From Maylandia zebra (Eukaryota > Chordata > Actinopteri > Cichliformes > Cichlidae), in contig NC_135182.1 of NCBI RefSeq assembly GCF_041146795.1, positions 1,333,501 to 1,397,500 on the forward strand: 64,000 bases of DNA, written 5' to 3'. The notes under the pieces were generated by a model. It was not told the origin of the DNA, ran no database searches, and saw only the letters and a list, made by a program, of their open reading frames with translations. The position numbers were made by a program, and so were the translations under genes. This document shows positions 12,747-24,324 of this stretch, in pieces (within the stretch, counting starts at the first letter, position 1; every line of letters begins with the position of its first letter).

Positions 12747-13644
12747 TAAGATTGCTGTTAGGTTATATCAGATTCATCTGGTGTCTTTCTATCACCTACT
12801 TCCAAATCAGTGCTATTCCTAACCTTTTAATTAGACCGAACTGCTGTCTGTTTTCACTTCATTACGATTCGTTGATCTGTTGAATCATTTATTATGTGAA
12901 GAGCTGTGAAAGGTGTGTGTAGATTCAAAGGTGTGAAATACAGCTATGCAGGTTAGCTCAATCACTTCAATGTCACGCTGTGTGGCTTTATATATCTGAC
13001 CAATCGCATCAGCATGCCTCAGTGGGAGCGGCTGCACCTTTCTGTCAGCCTCAGTGAAGCCAAGGGTGACTATGTGGTCACAGCATGGCTTCAGCCTGAC
13101 AGTCTCATTTCCATGGTGGCATAACACAGAGTTGATAACAATGCAGACAGAAAGCATGTAATTATTGAGACTAAATGCAGCAGGGCATGGACAGAGTGGC
13201 TACTCTGTATCAGCTGAGTGGCAGATTATAGGGCAGAGGAGAGGTACCAGATGGTTTAAAGGCTACAGTTGAAGCCTGTCATATTGAAAAGGCAGATTAT
13301 ATGCAATCTGACAACTCTGGTTTCATTCAGGAGTTATTTTCAATTTGCTATTCAGGTTTAATTGTATTAGCATATGTGGCAATGATCTAAAGCACAACTT
13401 GTATTTGTATTCAAAGCACAGTCGTCAAAATGCAGAACACAGGCTGTCAGGATTAGCATAATAACCAGGCGGCATATTTTCAAAAACATTTCCTGAAAAT
13501 GTGACAAGAGCATTCGGCAGAGTTCAGGACAAAAGCGGAGTAATACAATAAATTATAGATTACTCAAAGCTGACTTTTTAAACTGGGCTAACCATTTAAA
13601 GCATTCAGAGCAGACACAACACTGACAGGTTTGCATTATTCATG

Positions 13645-13646
<2 letters not shown>
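12747..13646. other. Unassigned non-coding stretch
   Basis: No gene or element end recognised. Confidence 0.4.

Positions 13647-13695
<49 letters not shown>
13647..13695. repeat. (CA)n microsatellite
   Basis: About 24 perfect CA units. Confidence 0.98.
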
Positions 13696-13696
<1 letters not shown>

Positions 13697-15516
13697 CTGT
13701 TGCAAAGCCTCAAGAACAGAGATGAAGCAGCTGAGTGGGAAATTTGTTTTTATTGGTAAAGACAAGACGTGGAGCTATTTGAAGAATGATCCATTCAAAG
13801 AAGAAGAAAAAGAAGCTACAATGTCGCTATTCATACTAGAAAGTACCACTTCAGGGTCGACTACATTTCAAACAGGTATTTCTTTGCGCTGTCGTTTTGG
13901 ATGCTTGTGACTGAGTTAATAGCTAATACGCAGAGGCCTCCTCATACTGGCAGCATCTGTTTGAGGCTCTCTGACACTGTGGAATGTGCCTTTATGTGGC
14001 ACTGCTGCATATTTCTTGTAACTGCACCATAGCAATGATCTGACTGTATATGTATCTATCAATATTTTATTATGTTCAAATAAGATATGCTTAGGAAAAA
14101 AGAGCCCCTCCACCCCCACAATAACGACTAAAAAGAATAAGATTGTGAAGTTGAAAAAGAAGAAACAGCTGCAGTGAGGCTTTTAGAACAGACAGCATTG
14201 ATGTGGAAATGGGTTGTGATTTATGGCTGGGCCATCTGGCTTCTTACAGCTCACTAAGCTCTGTATGCCACTAAAGCTGGGGACACATGGGGACAAGTGC
14301 CCCAAATGGCAAAAAGTTGAAACCTCCAGAGCTGGAAAAGGAAGCCCAGGTGGCGCTGCCTGTGCACTTCCTCCAACAGTCACTGGAGGGTTTTGCTAAA
14401 CACCTGCCTGATTGTTTCACCTGTGTTGATTTCATCTGTGTGTTATTCCTTACCTGTTTATCAAACAATTCCCATATATATATGTAATTCTATCTTCTGT
14501 CTTCTTAGTCATTTGCATGTGTTTTACACATGACACATACTCATTTGAGTCAGTGATCCTCTTGTCTGTGTTTTTGCTGCCTGAACTTTCTGACACATTT
14601 TTAATTAAATATCTGACGAATGTTGGTGTGCTCTGTGGTCCAAAAAGTCTCTGCTTGCTGGTTTTTACTGAGCACAAACTTCCTGAATGTGATATTTGTT
14701 TAGCCTCTTACTTACCACCCTATTGTCCAAATATGGTCACTTCTGGCTTCAAAACACCAACGTTTCAGTGGCCAGAACACAAAATTCAAATGCAAAACCA
14801 GCGGTGAGCCCACAGTGGTAATGCCATGTTTTATAACCTTTATGCAAATTTTGATGCACATACATGCAATATAACAATAATAATAATGATGATTATTATT
14901 ACCACTAATAAGCTGCTATTGTCAGATTTTGTCTTTGCCCTAATTTATCAAAGGTCAGCTGGTACTAATAGTCGACATGAATTAGCAGGTCTCCGGCATT
15001 TTTCGCTCCATTTCAGAGCAAGAACAAGAAAAACCCTGTTACTGCTGGACAGCCGTTCATGAATTCAGCTGAACAATTTCAGGAGAGTGAGGTGGTTCTC
15101 TTGACTTGGACACGCCTCCTCCAACAACTGGGTATAACAGCGGGGGCATCCAGGGTGTCTGCACAGTGTCCTTTGTATAGAAACATACAGACAATGTTCA
15201 GTGTCCTGTTTGTGATGACTGGTATTCAAGGTTCGTGGTCACAGCAGTGATGGAGAATGGAGGTCATAATTTCCCAGCACTGTTCATGACTGATGTTAAA
15301 GAAGTAGGGAGCAGGTGAATGAAGAACTTTTTGATGGTGTTTTAGGCTATTGTTATATACTCGTATCCTCCGATGTTATTATTGCTATTACGCTTCAAAT
15401 AAATCAAATCGTTCAAATTATTTATTGACGTTAAAATATTATCATTAACTTTCTGATGTCCAATATTTTTCTAGCTGTCGACAACACAGACTTGGTCATC
15501 CATGACAGCTTCTCCT
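13696..15516. other. Unassigned non-coding stretch
   Basis: Several short frames lie here, none with a recognisable domain or paired splice sites. Confidence 0.4.
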
Positions 15517-16104
15517 TGTCAAGAACCGAAGTTCAACACACAAGCTGGACCCAGGAGCAGAACACACACACAGCGGTACGAGAGAAAAAATAAACTTTAT
15601 TATAACTGAGAGTGTCCCGGGAGAGTAGAAGGGAGAAAACGCACGGAACCAGAGAAACCGAGGGACCGGGAGAAGAATTGCGCAGGAAACGCCGAGAGCG
15701 GGACCGTGGGAGGGATGATAGCGGGGCCAAGGGAACCGGAGAGAGGGGTGAGGGTCCGTGGGGAGAAGCTCCAGAAAGGGCGAGGCGGCTGGGGTTGATC
15801 GTGATCCAAATTCTGGACAGGCAGGTGGACAGGCTGGTGACTCAAAACACGCCGAGCAGTGATCTGGGTATACAAGGCAGAGTTAGTACTAGTTCACACG
15901 GATAGGATTGCCTAAGGACTTTCCCGTAGGTGTGCGTTACCGCTGAAGGACGATTACGGACTGGCGTGGAGCAGCAGGCTGAGCAGGATTAAATGGTCCA
16001 CCTGGTGATCGCCTGGGATGGGATGCAGGTGTGGAGTCAGCGGCCACGCCCACGGGAGTGGGCATCCCATCAGCACCTCAGACGCCGGGCCGCGGACCAT
16101 GACA
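15517..16104 (-). mobile_element. Probable solo LTR of a retrotransposon
   Basis: On the minus strand the 588-bp block starts TGTCATGGTCC and ends TTCTTGACA, giving TGTCA...TGACA terminal inverted repeats as expected for an LTR. An AATAAA signal lies near its 3' end (15597-15602 on the plus strand), followed by a GT/TG-rich stretch. It is far richer in G+C than its surroundings. Flanking bases TCCT and GTCCT hint at a short target duplication offset by one base, so the boundary is uncertain. No internal retroviral or Ty3-type gene adjoins it. Confidence 0.5.
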
Positions 16105-16199
16105 GTCCTCCTTTTCTTCATCACCATCTATCTTCAGGTCCCTGAGGAATTTTTAGAGGGGGACCATCTTCCTGATGTATTCCCAGATGCTCCATGTTC

Positions 16200-16560
16200 C
16201 ATCCCAGATTGTTCCCCTGGCTAATCCTCGCCCTCCTCTTTGCTCAAAGGGCCTCGAGATGTTGGCTGGAGACCTCCATGCAGTGTGAGGAACTTTCTGT
16301 CTTGACATCAGTGGCATCTTGTAACCGTTCGGCCACGCTCACAGTCCGAGTGACATCCTAATGTCATCCATGAAAAGCAGGTGGATGATGGTCCCTCCAC
16401 TCCTAAATCTACATCTGTACCCACACGCAGTGATGAGCTGGTGTCGGGGGTGGAGGAGATAAGAGATTACATTGTGTCGAACGATGGGACAGGTGATGCA
16501 GTCGGGTCAGCTCGTTGCGCAGTAAGGTTAGACAATCTGCCTCTGGGAAACGCATAACTG
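16200..16560 (-). pseudogene. Possible remnant of a LINE reverse transcriptase
   Basis: On the minus strand (plus positions 16348-16400) the peptide TIIHLLFMDDIRMSLGL can be read, resembling the HLLYMDDIKL catalytic box of the Dong/R4 copy at 49500. It is followed directly by a stop, and little else can be aligned. This may be an ancient fragment. Confidence 0.3.
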
Positions 16561-17222
16561 GCTCTTCTGCTCAGTGTTTCTAACAGTAATGTGTGAAAAT
16601 GTCAAAGCTTGGAAGGAAGATAAGAGCAGACATGTGGACACATTTTGTATTTGATGTCAAGGAAAAGAAGGTCTTTGATTAGGCTGCTTTATAGCATCAT
16701 GAGGGGTGTTTCAAGTGTACCAGGCATGGGTACAGATGAAAAGAATAACCCTTTTTGGTAGCACTTTACAATAAGTGCACACTATTAGGCATTAGTTAAT
16801 GGTTACTTAATTATCTCTACAGCGTCTACAAAGTATTTCTCATAATCAGTTAATCGTTTACAAGCACTGCTTTAAACTCTTTATTCACGATGAATAAGCT
16901 GATGTATAACACTTTTTATTAATTATGTTTTCATGTTCTAAAACTCATTGAAGAATCATTTATAAACACTACTCTGCATCAGTTACAAACCAGTCATTTC
17001 AGGATGTTCAATGGTATACAAAATCATTGGTAAAAGGTAAGTAGATGGTTAACACACCCTACATAATACTATGAACTCTACATGTACCACACAAACTAGT
17101 TTCATACCAGATGTTTTATAAACACTGAATATCAGGGTTACATCAGTCAGCTGCTATATCTTAACAGATGTCTTACAATACATTTGTAACTGTCACTTAA
17201 GGACTGCCAAAGCTGTAACTCA

Positions 17223-17615
17223 CTATCGACCAACTTCTTTTTCGATAGATTATCTATAAATACTCATAAATACCTTAATAAACTTATTTAGGAAGTTACA
17301 AACCATTTGCTACTTGTTAGTAAAGTATCTTGAGTGAGCTCATCTAAAGTGGGGACCATATATACCTTACAACCTATTTATAGATGTGAAAGTTTCTAAA
17401 ATGCAGTGTAACAAAAACAAATGACAACACACAGGGTAGATCCAGAACGCACTGTATTTTTAAGATGCCAATCACAAAAACATCAGAACAATGCTTACAG
17501 ACTGGACACACAACTGTTGATACAAAAATAAAAACAGTGTCATAAACTATCAGCCAATATTTGAAGTAATACAGAACACGGCTGGATGCAAACCTGTAGC
17601 TCTTTACATGAAGTG
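17223..17615. repeat. Left inverted arm of the composite element
   Basis: The reverse complement of this 393-bp block is found at 30990-32350 once the 974-bp TA-flanked insertion there is discounted. Matching landmarks include CTATCGACCAACTTC/GAAGTTGGTCAATAG at the outer limit and GTAGCTCTTTACATGAAGTG at the inner limit. Confidence 0.9.
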
Positions 17616-17696
17616 TTCAAATAACATTTTCAAAAAGGTGCAAAAAATAGCAGTAGCAACATTAACTTTATCTGTATTTTTTGGAAATGTCATATA

Positions 17697-18415
17697 TCAA
17701 AATGTACCATTTTTGTGCTTTTTTGCGAGCCACTCGTTCCACTCAATAACTGTGAGGTGTTCTGACAGTAGTCTATCTGTTACCCCCGAGTCTCCAGATT
17801 TGCTCCTGTAAGACCTCCAGGCTCTCTCCAGATGTTGGGTATGGGCACCTGTACGAGGGTCAACATACCACTTGCTGTGGTTAACAGTATGGTGTTCATA
17901 GCCTAAATTTGGGAATACACGATAGGCCCGCCATTCATCACTTATCACTGAGGAACAAATCCGGACATGAAGGGTAATCACAGGAACAAGATGTCTTCGA
18001 GGTCTTTTCTCCAAAAGTCGCAAGATAGGTCTTGCTTTCTCTCGATGTTTCATGCCCAGCATTCCAAAGACCCACTTTCTTCTTTTCCATCCCCCAGCCA
18101 TTCTTCCTCTCCCCTACTGATGCCGAAACAAAAAAATGAACACAAATGACTAAAAGATACTATGAAAGCTTGATAAATATATAGATGTAATATAAAATTA
18201 CAGTCACAAAAACTTACCTTTCGTTTGTGACGAAAGCGACTCTCATCAATCACAACAAACTCCCTTCGGCCACCAATCTGCTGACCTGTATGACGTCTCA
18301 ATCTTTGAACTGCAGCCACACATACCCTCCTTATTTTTCTGGGCATTTTACTAAGTCTTGTTGTGCTGCCTGCAATGGTGTCATCTATCATGTCGATTTG
18401 ACGTAATCGCAGACC
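17697..18415 (-). pseudogene. Merlin (IS1595/ISXO2-like) DDE transposase, two 3' exons
   Basis: Exon A, 18415-18218, follows acceptor TTCTCAG and encodes GLRLRQIDMIDDTIAG... up to FVVIDESRFRHKRK with the first catalytic Asp, then donor GTAAGT. Exon B, 18113-17699, follows a TAG acceptor and encodes KWVFGMLG, then VISDEWRAYRVFPNLGYEHH with the second Asp, then NHSKWYVDPRTGAHTQHLE with the HTQ-x-x-E box, and ends KHKNGTF. All three catalytic acidic residues of the ISXO2-like domain are present and both exons are open. Sequence upstream of 18415 gives no further exon, because hAT DNA begins at about 18549. The N-terminal zinc-ribbon part is therefore missing or displaced, and I treat the gene as broken. 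Its 3' end lies next to the left arm. Confidence 0.8.
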
Positions 18416-18548
18416 CTGAGAAAATCTTCAGAGAAAAAAAAACATCCTTACGAAGAGTAATTTAAATCTATTTCGTTATTTTTTTTTCCTGTACACTGTA
18501 AAACCCAACAGTGCATCTTACTAAAAGAAGTAAGTTGTTGTTCTTACT

Positions 18549-19731
18549 TACTCTTTCTCTCACCCTCTCTCTCACACTTTTTTCCCCGCTTCACTCAGCA
18601 TGCCAGCCTTGTGCTGGGCAGAGGGGGGAGGGGCGATTGTTACACTCAGTAGCACAGGAACAGAGCGGGAGGGAGAGAGAGAGCCAGGGACAACAATGTC
18701 ACATTAGGAAGGTATAATAATCATCCACAACTATTTTCAGTTGCAGATGATAAAGGATTCAGAAAGTTTATTCATGCGGGCCCATATGACAGAGAATGTG
18801 CAACTAATTTTTGTTTTCATATTTTAATTTATATTTAATTGTGTTGTGGTTTGCAGAGTTTTGTGTTGTTTCACTTTAAATATGTGAAAGGAAAAAGCTG
18901 AAAATTTAAATAGTTAAAAATTGAAATGTGAATAGTTGGTTTTTGTATTATATGATTTATTTGCTTAGGCTGCTGCCCCCGCGACCCGGCCTCGGATAAA
19001 GCGGATGAAGATGGATGGATGGATGATTTATTTATTACATTTTATGTGGAGTGAATGAATAAAAGTATATTTACGGTGGCCCCTACAGACAAAGCACATA
19101 CAAACTTCAAATCACGTACAAACTCTGGAGCATGTATAAACTCCAAAACACGTAAAAACACGTACAAACTCCAAAACACGTACAAACTCCAAAACACGTA
19201 AAAACTCAGAAGCACGTAAAAACTCAAAACATGTACAAAAGACAGCAGAAGTGCTCCAGGATGCTGGGCGCAGTGTTGAGCTTTCGTTATCTTGTGGTTA
19301 CACAAGCCAGCAAGTACCAACGACCAGATTTGGTGTGTGGTAGTAACAGCTACATGAACTTTTTTTTTAAATTATTTGAATATATATGAGTGCCTGTGTA
19401 TAAATACACAAACAACACACACATGCTTTCAATTGTGTAATTTAAGTGATCTAGTAGCTCTGCTTTGGAAGTTCAGTTCATGCTAGAAATGTGTTTTGGA
19501 GTTTGTACGTGTTTTGTCTCTAGGGGCCACCATATGTATTTATATATAAACATATATAAATAAAACCACTTTTTTTTACGTTAGTAATTCCTTTTGTGCA
19601 TAATTTTATATTATTGTTAATAATAAATTAATTAAAGCAACAAAACAACCTGAAGAGTCGGTTCGGAGCCGAAAGAGCCGGCTCTTTTTAGTGAGCCGAA
19701 TCTCTAAAATGAGCCGGAAATCCCATCACTA
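18549..19731 (+). mobile_element. hAT element of the TAGTGATGGG family, copy 1, left end missing
   Basis: Closely matches 29350-30511 base for base, including internal tandem ACAAACTCCAAAACACG units and the right terminus GAGCCGGAAATCCCATCACTA. The first 100 or so bases of the family, with the left TIR, are absent. A 60-bp LINE tail is inserted at 18963-19022. Confidence 0.85.
18963..19022 (+). mobile_element. Extremely short RTE-type LINE 3' tail insertion
   Basis: Relative to the other copy of the host hAT, this 60-bp insert reads GCTTAGGCTGCTGC..., then a GGATAAAGCGGATGAAGATGG-like line and GGAT repeats, the usual 3' end of RTE/Rex3-type fish LINEs. The 11-bp target duplication ATGATTTATTT is perfect at 18952-18962 and 19023-19033. 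Confidence 0.8.
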
Positions 19732-19754
19732 TTATTGAGTGGAAAAAAGTTAGC

Positions 19755-19905
19755 TTGTTTATATTATGCTAACATAGCTGTGTCGCTAGCAGTCCCGTAG
19801 CACATCTTTATATACCAGCTAGCCAAACTTCAATAACCCTACAAACGTCACTGCTGTTTAGTTTTCTGTCTTCATTTATGTTGGAAGTGATAAGAAAGCT
19901 GTACG
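19755..19905. repeat. Conserved 150-bp segment shared with 60299-60443
   Basis: GCTAACATAGCTGTGTCGCTAG through CCCTACAAACGTCACTGCTG and CTTCATTTATG recurs in reverse orientation at 60299-60443 with few differences. Here it lies between the transposase and the CCDC106-like gene, where a divergent promoter would be expected. Confidence 0.8.
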
Positions 19906-21029
19906 TTTTAATTTGTTTCCAAAACCCCGCAGTCAGGACATGCTATATTGTATTTAGATGGAAGCTAGCGAGCTAACTTCCTGCTAACTTCTAACTCTGT
20001 TAAATGTCATAAATTCCGTTTTCATGGATGCCTGGATGTTAAACTCAATTGTTACACCTGGTAGAGCAGAACGCTGATCATTTTATTAAAGATGAAAGAC
20101 TTAAGACAGTGTTTTAACTCTCAGTGATGCCACAGTGATCATTTGATATATGGACCTGCAGCAGAGTTTAGGCCCAGACATGGCTAGTGACGTCAGACTG
20201 AACGATCGGATTGTTTTTAACCTCATTGTATTAGCTTATTTCATTGCTAACCCCCTCCGCTTATTAGCAGCTAGCTTTTCGCTAGCTGCTAATAGGTGAT
20301 TAGCTTAGCTTAGCTTTTGGTTACATTTAAGCTTTAGATATCAGTAAAAACACTGTTCAGTTTATTTTATTAGTCATTCCTTGTGGCTTGGCTCAAGAAT
20401 TAAATGATTATTATCGCCTTTGGTGTTACTCTGGGCTGTAACTTATAATTGTGCTTTCTGTAATTTAGTTTGTCAGTCCTTCTCCAGCTATTTTGCAGCA
20501 TGTCTATATAAATTCACAATAAATGCTCTACATCAGGGGTGCTCAATACGTCGATCGCGATCGACCAGTCGATCGCAAAGGTAGTATTGGTAGATCGCAT
20601 GGCATTAAAAAAAGCCTATCATCCATCCCGTCACTTGATTGATACAGGGAAGCCAGTCAGATGACATCAGAATTTTTCTGACGCTTAGGTCGCTGCGCAT
20701 GCGCAAACAGCGGCGCGAAGTGTAGTAAAACTAGGGTTGCCAACCGTCCCTTAAAATACGGAATCGTCCCGTATTTAGGAACAAAAGTACACGTCCCGTA
20801 TTGAGCTAATAAGGGACGCACTTTGTCCCGTAATACAGGGAGAATCACAAAAAGTCTATAAATGTTAATGGATTTAACGCTTTGTTTGAAAACATAATTC
20901 CCAGCCCCTCTCCTGCTCTGTGACCAATGAGCTGACAGCACACTTAGCACGAGTATAACAATTCAGATTACCGCTTATCTAATTGGTCGAGGAAAGGTCG
21001 CGTGCGGAGAAGATACCGGAAGACAACAG

Positions 21030-23989
21030 ATGACCAGCATGGCCAACAGAGAGACAAACACTGACACTGCGGCGCGACTCTGGGATGACAGTACACCTTT
21101 GAACAACAGTGCTTGTTCCCCTCCTAGAAAGAAAAAAAAAAGGTTGCAAAAATACAGGGAGGAATGGGAAAATGAAAACAACTGGCTGGGAAAAGTGCGC
21201 GATAACACGTATAAAGCGCACTGCACTGTGTGCCGGCGCACTTTTTCCATTTGCCATGGTGGACTGACTGACGTTAAGCAGCATGCTTCTACTGGTGGGC
21301 ACATGATGAATATGAGGGGCGTGAAAGAAAGAGGAACCCTTGACCAATTTGTTGTCCACCAGGCCACGGCAGAAGCAGATATGGTATGTAAACATTGTTG
21401 TTTTTTTAAACCCTCTGGTTAAGGTTAATATGGGCATGTGCAGTGAATATCAGCGCTATGTGGCCAGAAGTTTGATAATTTAATTTGTTTTGTGTAATAA
21501 ACAACTGCAAGGATAGATGATTACAACGAATAGATGACTAATACATAAAAGTAATACATAGATGAATAATGATGATGAGTTATGATGCATATAATCATGG
21601 GAACAAGCGGGTTTACAAACTGGAGCAGCTGATTAGCATTAGAAAAGCTGAAATAATACCTCAACTGAAGCCACAAAACCCGAATAAGTTGACACAGAAG
21701 AGACTTCAGTTTCAAGGCAAGGCAGAGATTCTTCCTTCCCACAGTGATTGTGGTCTTCAACAACTCTTTGAAGACTTGATTAGTCTGAGGTGCAACAACA
21801 CCTAATTTCCCTCTGGGATTAATAAAGTATTACTGAATTGAATATATATAAAGAATACACATTATATTGAAAACATACATATATATGACCATACCCATTT
21901 CTTACAAGTTGCATGCGTAATTTATACTTTAAAGTCAGTTGATAAACTACACAAACTATACAGATATACTGTAATATATATATATATATATATATTTTTT
22001 TTTTTTCTATTTTATAGGTGACTGCTGCAGAGGTGACCCATGTCTACCACACTGTAAAGCACGGTTTAAGTTATAACTCGGGTGACTGTGCACTCAAACT
22101 GAATGTACGAACGCTGAATGACTCCAGTATTGCCAAAAAGATGTCCTGTGGGAGGACGAAAGCTGAAGCAGTTGTCACAGATGTCCTGTCTCCAAAGGCA
22201 ATAGAAGAGGTGATCAAAAAATTGAAAAGTGGTGCAACTCCACTCCCATTCTCTCTTCACACTGATGCTTCAAACAAGGGAAATCGGAAGATGTTTCCCT
22301 TGGCCTTGCAGTTTTTTACACCAGAGGCTGGAGTTGTCAACAAGATACTGGATTTTGTTGAAAATCCAGATGAGTCTGCAGAGGGAATAGTAAAAATAAT
22401 ACAAAGCTCTCTTGAAAACGTGGGGCTATCCTTAGATCAGGTTTCTGCATTCAGTGCTGACAATGCAAATGTAAATTATGGCATCCACAACTCAGTCTTC
22501 ACAAAATTGAAAGAGACCAACAGTGAGATCCTTCGTGGCAACTGCCATGCACATATTGTTCATAACACTGTGAAAAAAGCCCTGGACAAGCTCTCAGTTG
22601 ATGTGGAAAATATTGTCCTGAAGATATACAGCTTCTTTTCCACCTCTGCCAAAAGGAGAGAGTCCCTGAAAGAGTTCTGTGAATTTTGTGACGTTGAATT
22701 CCATGATATCCTGCGCCATGTTGTGACGAGATGGCTGTCACTCAACCCTGCAATCACCCGCCTGCTGCAGAACTGGGACCCGCTGAAGTCATATCTCATC
22801 AGCATTGGTGAGGAATGTCCAAGGCGCCTGAAGGAATTGCTGAAGTTGACAGAAGATGCTGCTGGAGTTGAGGGAGAGGCAGACATTGTGGAAGTCTACC
22901 TCCTCTTCTGTAATAATGTCATGTGTCTGTTTGAAGAAGTGGTGAAAAAACTGGAGAAGAATGTAACCACGTCTGTTGACCTCTATTCCATCATGGAGTG
23001 TTTCCTGAAAAGACTTCTTCAGAGAAGAGATGATGGGTTCTACGGGTACCTAACAAGACAAAAGCTCCAGCGTCTCTCGCCATCTGATGCTGATGGTGGC
23101 AGGCAGGAGTTTACAGCCTTCCTAGACACTGCCATCAGTTATGTCCGGAAGCGGTTTGACTTTTCAGAAGAAAACTGGTATTTCCACCGGCAGCCCATCT
23201 CTCTAGCATCTGTGAAGATTTCCTTTGATGACATGGAGAAGATCATTGAACGGCTTCACCTGGCTGGCAGGTAAGAAGAAAACATTTGCCAGTGAAATGA
23301 TAAACCATGTTTTAATAGTATTGATGGTTAAAAATAAACAAATCAATTGATAGATAACATATATAAATAAAACCATAATCATTAACTTTGTTTGGAGTGT
23401 ATATACACACGCATGCAATCTTTTATACACTATTTTACAAATTCAAGGAGTTCATATACTTAATATACTTAATATAAAGTATAAATATAATAAATAAACT
23501 ATACTTATTGTATTGTTTAAATGCTATACAACGTTATAAACATATACAATACATTTTTTCCATTTATTTACCACTGTAAATGTTCTATGTACCACTTAGG
23601 ATTTAGGTCAACTTCTCATCTCTGTTGGCAGGTTAAACATCTCTATGGATGAGCTTTATGAAGAGTGTGTCACTGCAACCAGCCTTCTGAAGCACCTCAC
23701 CAAAGAACATCAGGAGAAGGAAAAGTGGCAGTCCAAGGGAACAGCAGAGAAGTGGATGGAAATTCTTCAGGCAGCTGACCTCCCCAATATGCAGGCTGTT
23801 GTATCCTTTGTACTCAGCATCCCATCTTCCACTGGGTTTGAGGAGAGGATTTTCTCTCTTATGAAGAATAAGTGGACTGATGTGCGGAACAAATGTTCTA
23901 CTGAATCAATTAGAAGTGAGCTCATTGTCAGTCTAAATTATGATATGTCTTGCTCAGAGTTTTACTCTGCAGTACTGAAAGACAAATAA
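21030..23989 (+). CDS. hAT transposase, three exons, intact
   Basis: The exons are 21030-21383, 22018-23270 and 23632-23989. Every junction is GT-AG (donors GTATGT and GTAAGA, acceptors TTTATAG and TTGGCAG) and the frame is preserved, giving about 654 residues. Residues 34-38 are KKKKR, a possible nuclear signal. A BED-type zinc finger follows with C65, C68, H85 and H91. Exon 2 contains SLHTDASNKGNRKMFPL, SAFSADNANVNYG and GNCHAHIVHN, which match the order of catalytic and CxxH motifs in hAT enzymes. Exon 3 ends with ERIFSLMKNKWTDVRNKCS, the dimerisation segment. No stop or frameshift is present. The start at 21030 lies about 300 bp inside the left TIR. It should act on the TAGGGTTGCCAAC ends, and could also mobilise non-autonomous relatives. 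Confidence 0.9.
21423..21840. other. Intron 1 of the hAT gene, with a LINE-tail-like end
   Basis: The interval ends AATTTCCCTCTGGGATTAAT and AAAGTA (21805-21835), wording also seen at LINE 3' ends at 33240-33270. It is probably a short LINE 3' insertion inside the intron. Its 5' boundary is unclear. Confidence 0.4.
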
Positions 23990-24290
23990 CTCCTAACTGC
24001 AGCAAGAGCTCAAAAAAAATACAAATGGAAAAAGTAGTCTGTTTCCACCTAATGTAGCATTGAGCTTGAGTTCATGAGTTTGTTGGGTTTTTTACTTCAA
24101 CGTTCAGCTACAGTCAAGGCCTTTGAGGCACAAATGTGTTTACAGGTGTTCCACAGACTTTTTTTGCACTTTTCTAATTGCACTAAATGTGCACTGTTAC
24201 AAGAATGTTTTTCTTTCTATTGTTTTCTATTAATTTATATAATTTTAGGTTAAGCAGGACAGAGTTCTTTGTGTTAATTTTGTCATTTTG

Positions 24291-24293
24291 ATA

Positions 24294-24324
<31 letters not shown>

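Noticed and set aside
15600..15905. Arg/Glu-rich frames on both strands
   Set aside because: They lie in the G+C-rich body of the probable LTR and have no domain.
19023..19320. Minus-strand frame with repeated FYVLLSFYVFWSLYVF
   Set aside because: Translation of the 20-bp minisatellite inside the hAT element; the same frame recurs in copy 2.
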